Of a DNA stretch of 64,000 nucleotides, positions 34,752 through 44,229 are shown one piece after another. The DNA comes from CAIVVT01 sp963823095 (GTDB taxonomy: Bacteria; Acidobacteriota; Terriglobia; Bryobacterales; Bryobacteraceae): positions 7,946 to 71,945 of the forward strand of contig CAWGKI010000009.1 of the NCBI GenBank assembly GCA_963823095.1. Reading direction: 5' to 3'. Made by a program: the position numbers and the translations under genes. The notes beneath the pieces are model-generated. The model was given only the letters and a program-made list of their open reading frames with translations. It had not been told where the DNA came from and ran no database searches. Every line of letters begins with the position of its first letter. Within the stretch, counting starts at the first letter, position 1.

Positions 34752-35723
34752 TCAATCAAACCCCAGAAACTGCACTTCCTCTTCGAGTGCAAATCCGAAG
34801 CGGGCCAGCACGCGCCCTTTCAGATCGTCGAGCACTTCGCGCAATTCCTTCGCCGTGGCGCCGCCGGCGTTGTAGACGAGATTGGCGTGATAATCCGCGA
34901 CCTGGATACCGCCATGCCTTATCCCGCGCGCTCCGACCTGTTCCAGAAACCAGGCCGCGGGGACCTTGCCCTTCTTGACCACCGTTTCGGGGACTTGCGA
35001 ACGCACGCTCACCGGCAGTTCCTTGAGCAGCAGGTTCTTGAACACACTGCCGGCGCAGCGCATTTCCGGCGGGAATTTGCGATTGCGAGTGGCCAGGATT
35101 TCGTCCGATGCGGCCTTCACAACAGCCGCATCGGCGGCGGGACGCAGGTGAAATGCCGCAGACAGCAACAACCAGTCCTTGCGCCGCTTGAAGATACTCT
35201 CGCGATAGCGGAACTCGCACTGTTCATTAGTAAACTCGCGGATCCGCCCGCCGTCCAGAAAGCGAACGCTCTCCAGCGTGTCCGAAGTGGACTGGCCATA
35301 GGCGCCCGCGTTGCCGTAGATCGCCGCGCCCACGTAACCGGGGATCCCGGTCATCTTGTCGAGCCCTTCCAGCCCGTTCGACACCGTAAAATCGACCAGA
35401 CTCTGCAGCGTTGCGCCCGACTGCGCGACCACCCGCTCGCCATAGCGGCAGATCAAGCCTCCGCGATAACGCAGCACGATGCCGTCGTAGCCCCGGTCGC
35501 TCACCACCAGATTCGAGCCGTCTCCAATGACTGTCCAAGGAACCGAGCCAGCGCTCAATTCGGCAACCGCCGACACGAACGCCTCTTCGCTCTCCGTATC
35601 GGCGAAAATCGGAGCTGGGCCACCCAGTGCAAACCGGGTGTGTTTCGAAAGCGGTTCGTCTTCAAACAGGGCCAGGCCCTCAATGCGGGCCAGACGCTCG
35701 TGCGTTTCCCCTGTTGTTATCAT
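34752..35723 (-). CDS. murB: UDP-N-acetylenolpyruvoylglucosamine reductase
   Basis: 323 residues. FAD-binding motifs: TRFALGGPAPIF (about 26-37), GDGSNLVVSDRGYDG (about 62-76) and VGAAIYGNAGAYGQ (about 130-143). Catalytic residues are expected in RYRESIFKR, in CAGSVFKN (Ser proton donor, about 225-232) and in the C-terminal Glu of KELREVL. It reduces UDP-GlcNAc-enolpyruvate to UDP-MurNAc in peptidoglycan synthesis. It is divergent from the DUF2461 gene 20 nt away, so both promoters must overlap neighbouring coding sequence. Confidence 0.94.
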   Translation of the reverse strand: MITTGETHERLARIEGLALFEDEPLSKHTRFALGGPAPIFADTESEEAFVSAVAELSAGSVPWTVIGDGSNLVVSDRGYDGIVLRYRGGLICRYGERVVAQSGATLQSLVDFTVSNGLEGLDKMTGIPGYVGAAIYGNAGAYGQSTSDTLESVRFLDGGRIREFTNEQCEFRYRESIFKRRKDWLLLSAAFHLRPAADAAVVKAASDEILATRNRKFPPEMRCAGSVFKNLLLKELPVSVRSQVPETVVKKGKVPAAWFLEQVGARGIRHGGIQVADYHANLVYNAGGATAKELREVLDDLKGRVLARFGFALEEEVQFLGFD

Positions 35724-35743
35724 CCTGATTTGAGTCTAGGCGG

Positions 35744-36471
35744 GTGACGGAAATGAAGTCTACGTTCAGCGGGTTCTCTGAGAAAATGCTGTGGTTCTTC
35801 CGCGAACTGCGGAAGCACAACGACCGCGACTGGTTTGACGCGCACAAGGAGATCTACCTGGAGTGCGTGAAGGCGCCAATGGAAGACCTGACGGCGCGCG
35901 TAATGGCCGCCATATCGCGCTTTGCGCCCGAGCACGCCGGCGAGCCTAAGAAGGCGATCTTCCGGCTCTACCGGGACACGCGCTTCAGCAACGACAAGAC
36001 GCCTTACAAGACGCACACCGGAGCCCTGTTGCGGCGGGCGGACCTGCCCAAGAACGAGAGCGCGGGCTTTTACTTTGCCGTGTCGGATAAGAACGTCGAA
36101 GTGGCCGGCGGCTCCTATATGGCCGGCCCGGAGCAGATGCGCCTGATTCGCTCGCACATTGCCGAAAACGCGAAACAGTTCGAGAAGCTGGTCACGAACA
36201 GGTCGCTCATCGCCGCCGTGGGACCGCTTCAGGGCGAAAGCCTGAGCCGCCCGCCGAAGGGCTACTGTCCGGATACCCCGGCGTCGAGTATTTGAAGATG
36301 AAACAGTGGTACCACTACGTCGAACTGGACGCGAAACTGGCGTTGAGCGACGCGATCGTGGATGAGGTGGTCTCTCGCTTTAGGAAGACGCTGCCGCTGA
36401 TTCAATTCCTGAATGAGCCGCTTCTGGCGAAGGCGAAAAAGGACGCGCCACTGACGACAGGGTGGGTCTGA
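35744..36471 (+). pseudogene. DUF2461 (TIGR02453) family protein, frameshifted
   Basis: The first 175 residues match DUF2461: FSEKMLWFFRELRKHNDRDW (about 8-27), FRLYRDTRFSNDKTPYKTHTG (about 74-94) and YFAVSDKNVEVAGGSYMAGP. At SRPPKG (about 36258) the frame is lost and a stop follows at 36295. A +1 frame continues with LLSGYPGVEYLKMKQWYHY and ends GWV at 36471, the normal C-terminus. Restoring one G in the run AAGGG repairs the gene, so this is either a recent lesion or a base-calling error. Function of the family is unknown. A diverged copy of its last 121 bp occurs at 39291-39411. Confidence 0.8.
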
Positions 36472-36489
36472 TTCCCGAGGATTGCGGTT

Positions 36490-39228
36490 TCAGTATTCCC
36501 ACTGAAAGCTGAACTGTGTTTGCCGGGCATTCAGCGCCTCGATCAGGCCGCGATAGCTGGCGATGCCATAGTACGGGCTGGAGCGGATAGCGTTTGTGTG
36601 ATTTGTGAGGTTGTAGAAACCGAGTCCGAAAAGCAGGATCCCGTGATCCCTCCCACACGCGAAGCCTTTCGTCAAACGCTGGTCAACGTTGAAGATGCCG
36701 CGCACGTAGAACGGGTTGCGTGCGAGCCCGTCGGGCCGCGCTGTGATGGGATAGGCGCCGGTGCGGTAAACGTCCGTACTTGAGAGCGCATTGATGGGCA
36801 TCGGGCTCCCGGCGGAGATCACAGGAGCCAGGGCCAGGCGATTCCCGAGTGACTTCAACCAGTGGGGACCTCCCAGATTCTCAAAAGGAAGGTCGAACAC
36901 GCCACTCGCCACCACACGGTGGGCTTGGTACTGACGCGAACGCGACCAATCGAGACGGGTATTGCCGGGGTTCATCGGCTGTTCGTCAAAATCGCTTGCG
37001 TCATCGCGCGCGTCTCCCGCTGTGTACGCGATCAGATAAGTGAGTTCCTTCGTAAAGCGTCGGCGCAGAGTCACGCTCATGCCCTGGTAGCGGGAACTCG
37101 CGCTTTGCTCAAGCACGAACTGGGGTGGCAGCGTGAGAGCCTGATTACGCAGGCGCGGCAGGTGATATCCGGCGATATTCGAGTACTCGACTGTTACTGT
37201 GGTGTCGGCGTCCAACGCGCGCTCCATGCCGGCGGTGAGCTTCCGCGAATAGGTTGGGGTGGAGTCGAGGGCCGGATCCGGCCGATACGCAGAGTGGGCG
37301 ATGCCATTGAGGGGCACGGCCAGAGTACCCCCCTTCGACAGCTCGAACGCGCGAACGGCATCGGCTCCGACCGCGTATTGCTCATATGCGTGCGTTCCGT
37401 CCTTTTGGATGGCGTCGTTCAGGAACCCGAGAAGGTAGCGGTCGTAGAAGACTCCTGCCCCCAGACGGAAGACCCACGGACCTTTGCCATGGGGCTGCCA
37501 GGCGAGGCCGAGGCGTGGAGCAATGTTCCGCGTCGCGGCGCCGAAGGGCGACGGAAGAATCTGGGCTTCGTAGCGGACCCCAGCTACCAACGTCAAACCT
37601 GGAGCTAACCGGATCTGGTCCTGCCCCCAGAATGCGAGCGGGGTGGTCGAATAGCGTGTCCGAGGATCGCCAAAAGCTTGCAGAAACACATCCGGCGCGC
37701 CGCGAGTGAAGTCGGCAACGGTCGGAAAAATGAAGATGCCGGCGAAGCGGCTTGCCAGCGAGGCGTCCAGCGCAACCCGCTGGACGGAGGCGCCGAAGCC
37801 GAACTGGTGAATTCCCCGCGCCAGCGACGCGGATTCCGCCAACTGGAGGTGATCCTCCGTCCTGGATGAGTCGAGTGCCGGAGACTGACCGATGCTAAGT
37901 ACGCCGGGGATTTCCAGCAGCGCGCCGCGCGAGTTGGGCGTCAAATCGACGGAACGGCGCGCGAATTGAAACCGCAGTTCGTTGACGAATGTGCCGCCGC
38001 CCACCGCCTGCCAGCCAGCGGCGAAAGACTGGTCCTGGTTGCGGCTGCTGCCGTAGGCCGACCGGTCGCTGAAGTTGTCGGTGCCCAGGACATCGTTGCC
38101 AACGTGCGCGCGTGAGAACGCGTAGCGCACCACTATGTTTTGACTGCCAGTGAGGTAGTGAGTCAGTTTCAGCGACGTCTGAGTGGAGGTCGATTCGGTA
38201 GGAAACGGACCTTCGGCAACGCTGGAAACGGCAGCCCTGCTATACAACGGCCCGGACAGTGCGGCGTTGATGAGAGCAAGGGAGGCCGGCGCGGGCGCCT
38301 CCGAGAACTCCTGATCATTTTCGAGCTCGCCCTCGATGGTACCGGCGAAGAATGTGCGATTGCGGATGATCGGCCCATTCAGCGCCGCTTCGGGCTGGTA
38401 CTCTCGCCGGTTCGGGCGGACTCCGGGTTCGGCTTCCGGGTTGCGCGCGTCCAGGAAGGAGTCGCCCGCGAACAGGTTGATGTCGCCGTGGAAGCGGTTC
38501 GTTCCGGAAAGCGTGACCAGATTGAGATTCCCGCCCGCTCCGCCGCCAAACTCGGGAGCGACGCTGGCGCTCGCTACCCGGAATTCCGCCACGGCTTCCT
38601 GGCCAACGGCAACACGGCTCGATCCGGTGGTTTCGTCGCGGTTGTCCAGCCCGTCGATGGTCAGGCTGTTGCTACGCGCGCGCATCCCGGCGACAGTGAG
38701 CCCGCTGTCTGGCGTCGCGCTGCGGATGCCGGCTTTGGTTAAAAGCGAATTCGACCCGGCAGCCGGAGCCACGCCGGGCGCGAGCAGCACGATCCCCAGA
38801 TAACTGCGGTTTTGCGACGGAGTTTCGTCCAAGGCTTCGCCCCCGAGTCCGGCGCTGAGGGTGGTAGCGGTGGTGTCCAGGGCATCGGGTTGCTCACGGA
38901 CGTCGATAGCGGTGCCTGCTTCAGCGAGTTTGAGTTGAATCGTCTGGTCCAGGATCTGGTTCAGAGCGAGCTGGATCTCCCGGATTTCCGCACGTTGAAA
39001 GCCCGTCTTATCACAACGAAGCGTGTAGACTCCGACACTCAGCGCCGGGATCCGATACGCCCCATCGGTACCCGTTTGGAGGGTGCGAACCGACCCGTTG
39101 GCTTCGAGCGTTGCCGTGATCGTCGCACCCGGGATCGCCGCGCCTGAAGGATCGAGGACTACGCCCTGAATTGCAGACTGAGCGCACGCCGAAAGAGCGA
39201 GGCACGCCAAAATGGCCAAACGGATCAT
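36490..39228 (-). CDS. Oar-like TonB-dependent receptor
   Basis: 912 residues with a signal peptide (about 1-17). Residues about 18-100 form a carboxypeptidase-regulatory-like beta domain (GVVLDPSGAAIPGATITA, GAYRIPALSVGVYTLRCDKT). A plug-like region (about 120-250; SLTIDGLDNRDETTGSS) and a large outer-membrane barrel follow, ending in FSFQWEY with a terminal aromatic. Proteins of this type are abundant in Acidobacteria and are thought to take up or hold oligosaccharides or peptides at the outer membrane. The gene lies between a DUF2461 gene and a duplicated piece of its 3' end, so it appears to sit inside a former tandem duplication. Confidence 0.9.
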   Translation of the reverse strand: MIRLAILACLALSACAQSAIQGVVLDPSGAAIPGATITATLEANGSVRTLQTGTDGAYRIPALSVGVYTLRCDKTGFQRAEIREIQLALNQILDQTIQLKLAEAGTAIDVREQPDALDTTATTLSAGLGGEALDETPSQNRSYLGIVLLAPGVAPAAGSNSLLTKAGIRSATPDSGLTVAGMRARSNSLTIDGLDNRDETTGSSRVAVGQEAVAEFRVASASVAPEFGGGAGGNLNLVTLSGTNRFHGDINLFAGDSFLDARNPEAEPGVRPNRREYQPEAALNGPIIRNRTFFAGTIEGELENDQEFSEAPAPASLALINAALSGPLYSRAAVSSVAEGPFPTESTSTQTSLKLTHYLTGSQNIVVRYAFSRAHVGNDVLGTDNFSDRSAYGSSRNQDQSFAAGWQAVGGGTFVNELRFQFARRSVDLTPNSRGALLEIPGVLSIGQSPALDSSRTEDHLQLAESASLARGIHQFGFGASVQRVALDASLASRFAGIFIFPTVADFTRGAPDVFLQAFGDPRTRYSTTPLAFWGQDQIRLAPGLTLVAGVRYEAQILPSPFGAATRNIAPRLGLAWQPHGKGPWVFRLGAGVFYDRYLLGFLNDAIQKDGTHAYEQYAVGADAVRAFELSKGGTLAVPLNGIAHSAYRPDPALDSTPTYSRKLTAGMERALDADTTVTVEYSNIAGYHLPRLRNQALTLPPQFVLEQSASSRYQGMSVTLRRRFTKELTYLIAYTAGDARDDASDFDEQPMNPGNTRLDWSRSRQYQAHRVVASGVFDLPFENLGGPHWLKSLGNRLALAPVISAGSPMPINALSSTDVYRTGAYPITARPDGLARNPFYVRGIFNVDQRLTKGFACGRDHGILLFGLGFYNLTNHTNAIRSSPYYGIASYRGLIEALNARQTQFSFQWEY

Positions 39229-39290
39229 GAATCCTCACGATATCAGGCGGCGCCACCACGCCGGATCGGACGCTCACCAGCGCTATGCGA

Positions 39291-39411
39291 CGCGACTGTG
39301 GACGAGGTAGTCTCTCGCTTTAGGGAAACGCTGCCGCTGACTCAGTTCCTCAATCACCCGTTACTGGTGAAGGCCAAGAAGGACGCGCCGCTTACGACGG
39401 GGTGGGTGTGA
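39291..39411 (+). pseudogene. Duplicated 3' fragment of DUF2461 gene
   Basis: 121 bp aligning without gaps to 36351-36471, with about 101 of 121 identical by eye and most differences at third codon positions. It reads VDEVVSRFRETLPLTQFLNH then PLLVKAKKDAPLTTGWV and a TGA in the same place. No start or upstream DUF2461 sequence precedes it; the sequence before it is the upstream side of the receptor gene. It is the tail of a second, coding paralog whose body has been lost. The rest of the 499-bp gap (39229-39727) holds the inverted repeats at 39616-39660. Confidence 0.85.
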
Positions 39412-39615
39412 GGGCCGTCAGGAACCGCGGGCCAGTTTGCGAATTCGTGGTGTCGGGAGTAGGCCATCCTGGGAAAACACACTCCGTTGATTGCATGGGC
39501 GCTGTGTCTCCTGGGGATGCAACGGGGGCAAAGGCGGAGCTACCGAGAAACACGGCGCCGTAGACCCTGTTCCAACTGGTCTTCACCCCGGCCGTTTCCT
39601 GGAATCTCTGGCTTT

Positions 39616-39660
39616 GTTGAGGACAACTCAACATGAACTAAACATATGAACGGATATGTT
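39616..39660 (+). promoter_or_regulatory. Two inverted repeats upstream of the RCC1 gene
   Basis: GTTGAG-N5-CTCAAC (39616-39632) and the perfect 7-bp pair AACATAT-GAACGG-ATATGTT (39641-39660). They lie 67-112 bp upstream of the ATG at 39728 in an AT-rich patch unlike the surrounding GC-rich DNA, where a promoter and an operator would be expected. No regulator is encoded nearby. This is a sequence-pattern call only. Confidence 0.4.
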
Positions 39661-39727
39661 AGTCTCTTTACTGCCACGCTACTAAATTGGATCGGTGCAT
39701 AGACCGTTAAATTCCGGAGGCTCACCC

Positions 39728-42424
39728 ATGAAGCGATGCTGTCTTGCCGCGATTGCCCGAGTCCTTCACACCCTTCTTGGTCTTTGCGCTCTCTCGCCCC
39801 TTGCCGTGTCCCAAGACCTGACTATCCAGTCGTCCCATACGGGCACGTTCTTGCTGGGTCAGACCAACGCCTATTATCTGCTTCGCGTCTCTAACTTTGG
39901 CTCGTCGCCCTCCTCCGGTTCGGTCACGGTCACCGAGAACCCGCCCGCCGTCCTCACCGTAACCTCCATGCATGGGGATGGCTGGACTTGCACCTCGAAT
40001 TCCTGTAATCGCAAGGATGTTCTTGCTGTCGGGGCGACGTACCCCGCCATCATGGTTGTCGTCACCGTCGCTTATGAAGTTGGAGTGAGCCTGACCAACC
40101 GCGCGGCCGTCTCAGGTGGTGGGGACACGTACCTGGCCAACAACTCCGCCGGCGACGTCACCGCCGTCGCCGCCTATGGCTATCCCGTTGCCTGGGGCTG
40201 GGATTTTTATAAACAGGCAGAAATTCCTGCCGGTCGCGCGAATATCGTCGCGCTCGCTGCGGGCGAGGGACATTCCGTCGCGCTCCGAGCCGACGGAACG
40301 ATAATGGCCTGGGGTGACAACCGATTCGGCCAGGCGGGCATGCCGGAAGGTCTCGTCGGCGTCGTAGCGATCGCGGCCGGCCAGTTTCATACCCTCGCAT
40401 TGAAGAGTGACGGCACTGTTGTTGGCTGGGGTTACAATGCCGACGGCCAGACGAATGTGCCCGCGGGGCTTTCGAATGTCGTCGCCATATCGGCTGGTGA
40501 CAGCTTCGGCCTCGCGCTGAAAGGCGACGGGACGGTCGCGAGTTGGGGCGACAATACGTTCGGCCAAACGGCAGTGCCGGCCGGCCTTTCGAACGTGGTC
40601 GCAGTCTCGGCGGGCTGGTTCCACGGGCTTGCACTCAAGAGCGACGGAACTGCCGTGACTTGGGGGAACCAAGGTGCTCCAGGCTCGGTGACCGTGCCTG
40701 CGGACCTCGCGGATGTGGTGGCCATTTCAGCCGGCGGGTACGACAGCCAAGCCTTGAAGAAAGACGGATCGGTGGTGATCTGGGGCTATGATTCCCTGGG
40801 ATCGACGGAAGTCCCGGCGGGGCTCTCAAATGTTGTCGCGATTTCGACAGGTGGAACGCACAACCTCGCGCTGACGAGCGATGGGGCACTGGTAGCCTGG
40901 GGTACCCGCTATTCCAATTCTGGTGAACAGGCCGTGCCGGATGGCCTTTCCGGTGTCATCGCCTTCACGGCGGGCAGACAGATTAGCTTCGCCATCCTGA
41001 GCAGCGCACCGAGGACGATTCCGATCACGCTGGCTGCGGCTGAACTGCTATCGCTGACGGTTGACGGCGTATGGGCCAACGATTCGCCATTCGTGCAGGA
41101 TTGGATACCCGGCAGCGCCCACGCGATTGGCGCAACGTCGCCGACGGCTTCGGGTCCGGGCTCGCAATTGGTTTTCACCGGATGGAGCGACGGAGGCGCC
41201 ATGACCCATACTGTCGCTCCGACGGTGCCGACGACCTACACGGCGAATCTGAAGCGTCAATATCAGCTCACGATCGTCAACACTACGGGAGGGACAATTA
41301 GCCCGTCCTCGGGCTGGGTGGATGCCGGTGCTTCGGCGCGGATCACGGCTACGCCGAATCCTGGCTACGTCTTCACCGGGTTCAGCGGAGGGTTGACGGG
41401 TACAGCCAACCCGCAATCCTTGCAGGTCACGGCGGCTGTGACAGTTACCGCCAACTTCGCTCCCGGCACCACGGGTGGTTCCTGCACCTATTCCAGCGGT
41501 CCTTCCGACCAGTCGTTCCCCGTGGCTGGTGGCGCCGGCGCCATCACGGTCACAACGCAGGACGGTTGCCCATGGACAATTAAGAATCCCCTCTCGTGGG
41601 TGATCTTCGCCGGTTCGGCGTCAGGCTCGGGCTCCGAGACCGTGGGCTTCAAGGTCGCTGCCAATCCTGGAGCCACCCGATCGGGTACATTCACCGTGGC
41701 CGGGCAGATCTCAATGGTCGAGCAGGTCGGAAGCACGTCGTTTACTACGACGGCGCTATTCCCGCACTTTGCTTCCGGTGGCGATTGGAATACGCGGCTC
41801 ATCGTGCTCAACACCAGCCCATTCGCAGCCGCGGTTCGGCTTAACTTCTTCGCCGATTCCGGTACGCCTCTTGCACTCCCACTGAATTTGCCTCAGACTC
41901 CTGGCGCCAAGTCGATGCTCGGCTCCACTCTTGAGCGTACGATTGCCGTGGGCGCAACTCTGGTGATCGATACCGCGTCGGCCGGCCCGCTCTCTCAAAC
42001 CGGCTGGGTGCAGGTGTTATCGACCGGGGACGTCGCCGGTTACGACAACTTCCGGCTGGTCACCGGCACAGGCTACCGTGAAGTCTTCCTGCCCATGCAA
42101 AGCGCGAACGCAAGCGCGTTGGTCTTGCCGTTTGACCACACCGCGGACTACGGCACGGGGATTGCGATCGCCAATAGCAGCACAACAAGCAGCTCCTTTC
42201 GTATTACGTTGCGTGACGATCTCGGCAATCTGATTTTGAGCACCACGACTCAGGTGCCGATGCAAGGCCACACATCATTCGATCTTGCAGGCCAATACCC
42301 GGTCACGGCCGGCCTCCGAGGAACCATCGAACTGGAAGGCACCGGCGCTGCCGGCATTGGCGCAATAGGAGTTCGCTACAGCGCTAACGGCGAAATTGCT
42401 GCCGTTGTGCCGATAGTCAAGTAG
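39728..42424 (+). CDS. Secreted RCC1-propeller protein with BACON domain
   Basis: 898 residues from ATG 39728 with GGAGG just upstream. A signal peptide (about 1-29) is followed by a DUF11-type beta domain (about 30-150), seven RCC1-like repeats (about 155-420) marked by WGDNRFGQ-type motifs each followed by a VP-A/E-G loop and an ISAG-x4-LAL strand, a bacterial-repeat domain (TGGTISPSSGWVDAGASARI, about 530), a BACON-like domain (about 590-670) and a C-terminal beta domain (FPHFASGGDWNTRLIVLN, about 678 onward) that I associate with Solibacter exported proteins. It probably acts outside the cell, binding carbohydrate or protein partners; no catalytic motif is visible. Confidence 0.85.
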   Translation: MKRCCLAAIARVLHTLLGLCALSPLAVSQDLTIQSSHTGTFLLGQTNAYYLLRVSNFGSSPSSGSVTVTENPPAVLTVTSMHGDGWTCTSNSCNRKDVLAVGATYPAIMVVVTVAYEVGVSLTNRAAVSGGGDTYLANNSAGDVTAVAAYGYPVAWGWDFYKQAEIPAGRANIVALAAGEGHSVALRADGTIMAWGDNRFGQAGMPEGLVGVVAIAAGQFHTLALKSDGTVVGWGYNADGQTNVPAGLSNVVAISAGDSFGLALKGDGTVASWGDNTFGQTAVPAGLSNVVAVSAGWFHGLALKSDGTAVTWGNQGAPGSVTVPADLADVVAISAGGYDSQALKKDGSVVIWGYDSLGSTEVPAGLSNVVAISTGGTHNLALTSDGALVAWGTRYSNSGEQAVPDGLSGVIAFTAGRQISFAILSSAPRTIPITLAAAELLSLTVDGVWANDSPFVQDWIPGSAHAIGATSPTASGPGSQLVFTGWSDGGAMTHTVAPTVPTTYTANLKRQYQLTIVNTTGGTISPSSGWVDAGASARITATPNPGYVFTGFSGGLTGTANPQSLQVTAAVTVTANFAPGTTGGSCTYSSGPSDQSFPVAGGAGAITVTTQDGCPWTIKNPLSWVIFAGSASGSGSETVGFKVAANPGATRSGTFTVAGQISMVEQVGSTSFTTTALFPHFASGGDWNTRLIVLNTSPFAAAVRLNFFADSGTPLALPLNLPQTPGAKSMLGSTLERTIAVGATLVIDTASAGPLSQTGWVQVLSTGDVAGYDNFRLVTGTGYREVFLPMQSANASALVLPFDHTADYGTGIAIANSSTTSSSFRITLRDDLGNLILSTTTQVPMQGHTSFDLAGQYPVTAGLRGTIELEGTGAAGIGAIGVRYSANGEIAAVVPIVK

Positions 42425-42577
42425 CGTGGCAAGCAGATTCGCAAATGGCACTGTTCCGGACTCCGAAGTTGCGCATGCCGTCACTTCCTCGAATGCGCTT
42501 ATCGGAATTAGTCCACTACCGGGGATACGAGGATTCCCGCGCATGCCAGGAGAGGCCTTGGTGCAGCAGAACTCGCT

Positions 42578-42820
42578 TCATGCCACTCGATCAATGTCCA
42601 GCCGCTCGTCATCGACCGTGGCCGCCGCATAGAGCAGAGCCTGCTGGAAGTCCTCGGGTTCGAGAAAAGGGTGCTCGGTGAGGATCGCAGCGCGGTCGGG
42701 ATAAGTCGCGAGGAGTTCGAGAACGCGGCGGACGGTGATCCTCATCCCGCGGATGCACGGCTTGCCACCGCATTTCGCAGGGTCGATAGTAATCCGATCA
42801 AACAGATCTACCGTGGCCAA
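42578..42820 (-). CDS. DUF433 antitoxin-like protein without a visible toxin
   Basis: 80 residues. It has the DUF433 core: ITIDPAKCGGKPCIRGMRIT (about 10-29), VRRVLELLATYPDRAAILTEHPFL and FQQALLYAAA. This is a helix-turn-helix antitoxin family (VapB45-like). Its usual DUF5615 PIN-like toxin gene should follow at once, but after the stop at 42578 only 153 bp remain before the end of the RCC1 gene, and no such ORF is found. It could be an orphan antitoxin. Another DUF433 gene with its toxin is at 56060. Confidence 0.85.
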   Translation of the reverse strand: MATVDLFDRITIDPAKCGGKPCIRGMRITVRRVLELLATYPDRAAILTEHPFLEPEDFQQALLYAAATVDDERLDIDRVA

Positions 42821-42873
42821 GTGCTCAGTTTAGTCGATCAATGAACCTCGCGTGGATCGTCGTGGCTGTGACG

Positions 42874-43947
42874 TCACCGGGGATGCGAGAACTCCCTAGC
42901 GTGCGGGATCAGTTCACGGTAGACCTGATCTGAAATCGGCGAATCCCAATGGCCGGTCGCTTTGGCGACGAGCACGAAGCTTAGGAACAGGCCGACTGCG
43001 CCGGCGCCGATCACCCAGGCCGGCACCGCGCGGCGTGTGGGAACGATCGTCATGGCCAGCGCGCCTTCGGCCGGGCAGACGGCGACGCATTCCATGCAGC
43101 CCAGGCATTCCGCCGAGCGGATTTGAATGAGAGTATCGACCGCGAGGCGCGAAGGGCACGCCTTGGCGCACTTGGCGCAGTCGATGCACTTGACCGAGTC
43201 TCGGCGGATGCGCAGCGGGCTCAACAGTGACGCCAGTCCGGTCAACGCCCCATACGGGCAGAGATAGCGGCACCAGAAGTTCTGGACGAAGACCGAAGCC
43301 AGGGCGATGATCGCCAGCACCACAGCGGCGGTGATGCCCATGAAGCGGAAGAAGTTCAGCATCTTCACGTCGGCGACGATGCCGTACGGCGACTGCAGAA
43401 ACTCGGCGAGCGCATGAGCCGGCATCGACACGACGGCGTAGGCGAAAAGCCCCAGCAGGACGTACTTCAAGCTGCGCAATCCGACGTCGAGCCAACGCGG
43501 CAGATAGAAATTGCGCCGGAAGGTCTGGCGGCCGAGTTTCCAAAGATACTCGGACAGTGTACCTACCGGGCAAAGCCAGCCGCAGAACGACTTGCGGAAG
43601 ATCAGCGACCCAGCCAGAAAACTCGCCAGCAGGAACATGGCTGCCGGGTGAATCAGGGGAACCTGGCCGGTGACGAGGAAGTACTTGAGGTTCATCAGCC
43701 CGGCTATGGGCAGCCAGCCCTCGACTCCGGCGGGCCTGGTCACCGTGGACGCACCGCCGGTTTCGAACTGCCGCACGAAGAAGTAGAACTGCGCGGCGAT
43801 CCAGATGTTGAGCGCCAGGAAGGAGAACTGAATAGCGCGGCGAATCGACTGCGAGCCGTCCGGCAGGACGCGGCGGACGAAGGGTTTTACCGGCTTCTTT
43901 CCGGCGAGCTTCGGCGCAATCCCGTCGGGAGTGGATACGGCGCTCAT
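42874..43947 (-). CDS. Membrane polyferredoxin (NapH/NosR C-terminal-like)
   Basis: 357 residues. About six transmembrane helices and four cysteine clusters: FCGWLCPVGTLSEYLWK (about 116-132), CRYLCPYGALTG (about 226-237), CIDCAKCAKACP (about 256-267) and CLGCMECVAVCP (about 286-297), the last two being classical [4Fe-4S] ferredoxin motifs. This layout is that of NapH/NosR/YccM-type proteins that move electrons between quinol and periplasmic reductases. No partner reductase is encoded near, so the recipient is unknown. The 560-bp gap upstream holds an inverted-repeat element. Confidence 0.87.
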   Translation of the reverse strand: MSAVSTPDGIAPKLAGKKPVKPFVRRVLPDGSQSIRRAIQFSFLALNIWIAAQFYFFVRQFETGGASTVTRPAGVEGWLPIAGLMNLKYFLVTGQVPLIHPAAMFLLASFLAGSLIFRKSFCGWLCPVGTLSEYLWKLGRQTFRRNFYLPRWLDVGLRSLKYVLLGLFAYAVVSMPAHALAEFLQSPYGIVADVKMLNFFRFMGITAAVVLAIIALASVFVQNFWCRYLCPYGALTGLASLLSPLRIRRDSVKCIDCAKCAKACPSRLAVDTLIQIRSAECLGCMECVAVCPAEGALAMTIVPTRRAVPAWVIGAGAVGLFLSFVLVAKATGHWDSPISDQVYRELIPHAREFSHPR

Positions 43948-44229
43948 GCTCTCAGGCTACGACTCGAATGCATCCGATACTGTGACTCGGATCACGTGCG
44001 TGGTGCTGGGATCCATGCCACATCCATTGCCCGCATAATACCTGGACGGCAAGCCCGTTGCCGTCTCCCCAAAAATCGCCTTTTACAATCAGCAGCTTAC
44101 AGGCGAGAAAGGCAACGCCTTGCCGTTTCATCCGGTGAGGAGAAGCGCGGCGTGCGGCGGTAGCGCGGACGAGGGCATACCTGCAAATGGAGCTGCGACC
44201 GTGAGGAAGCGTAGTCTCTCAGATCCCCT

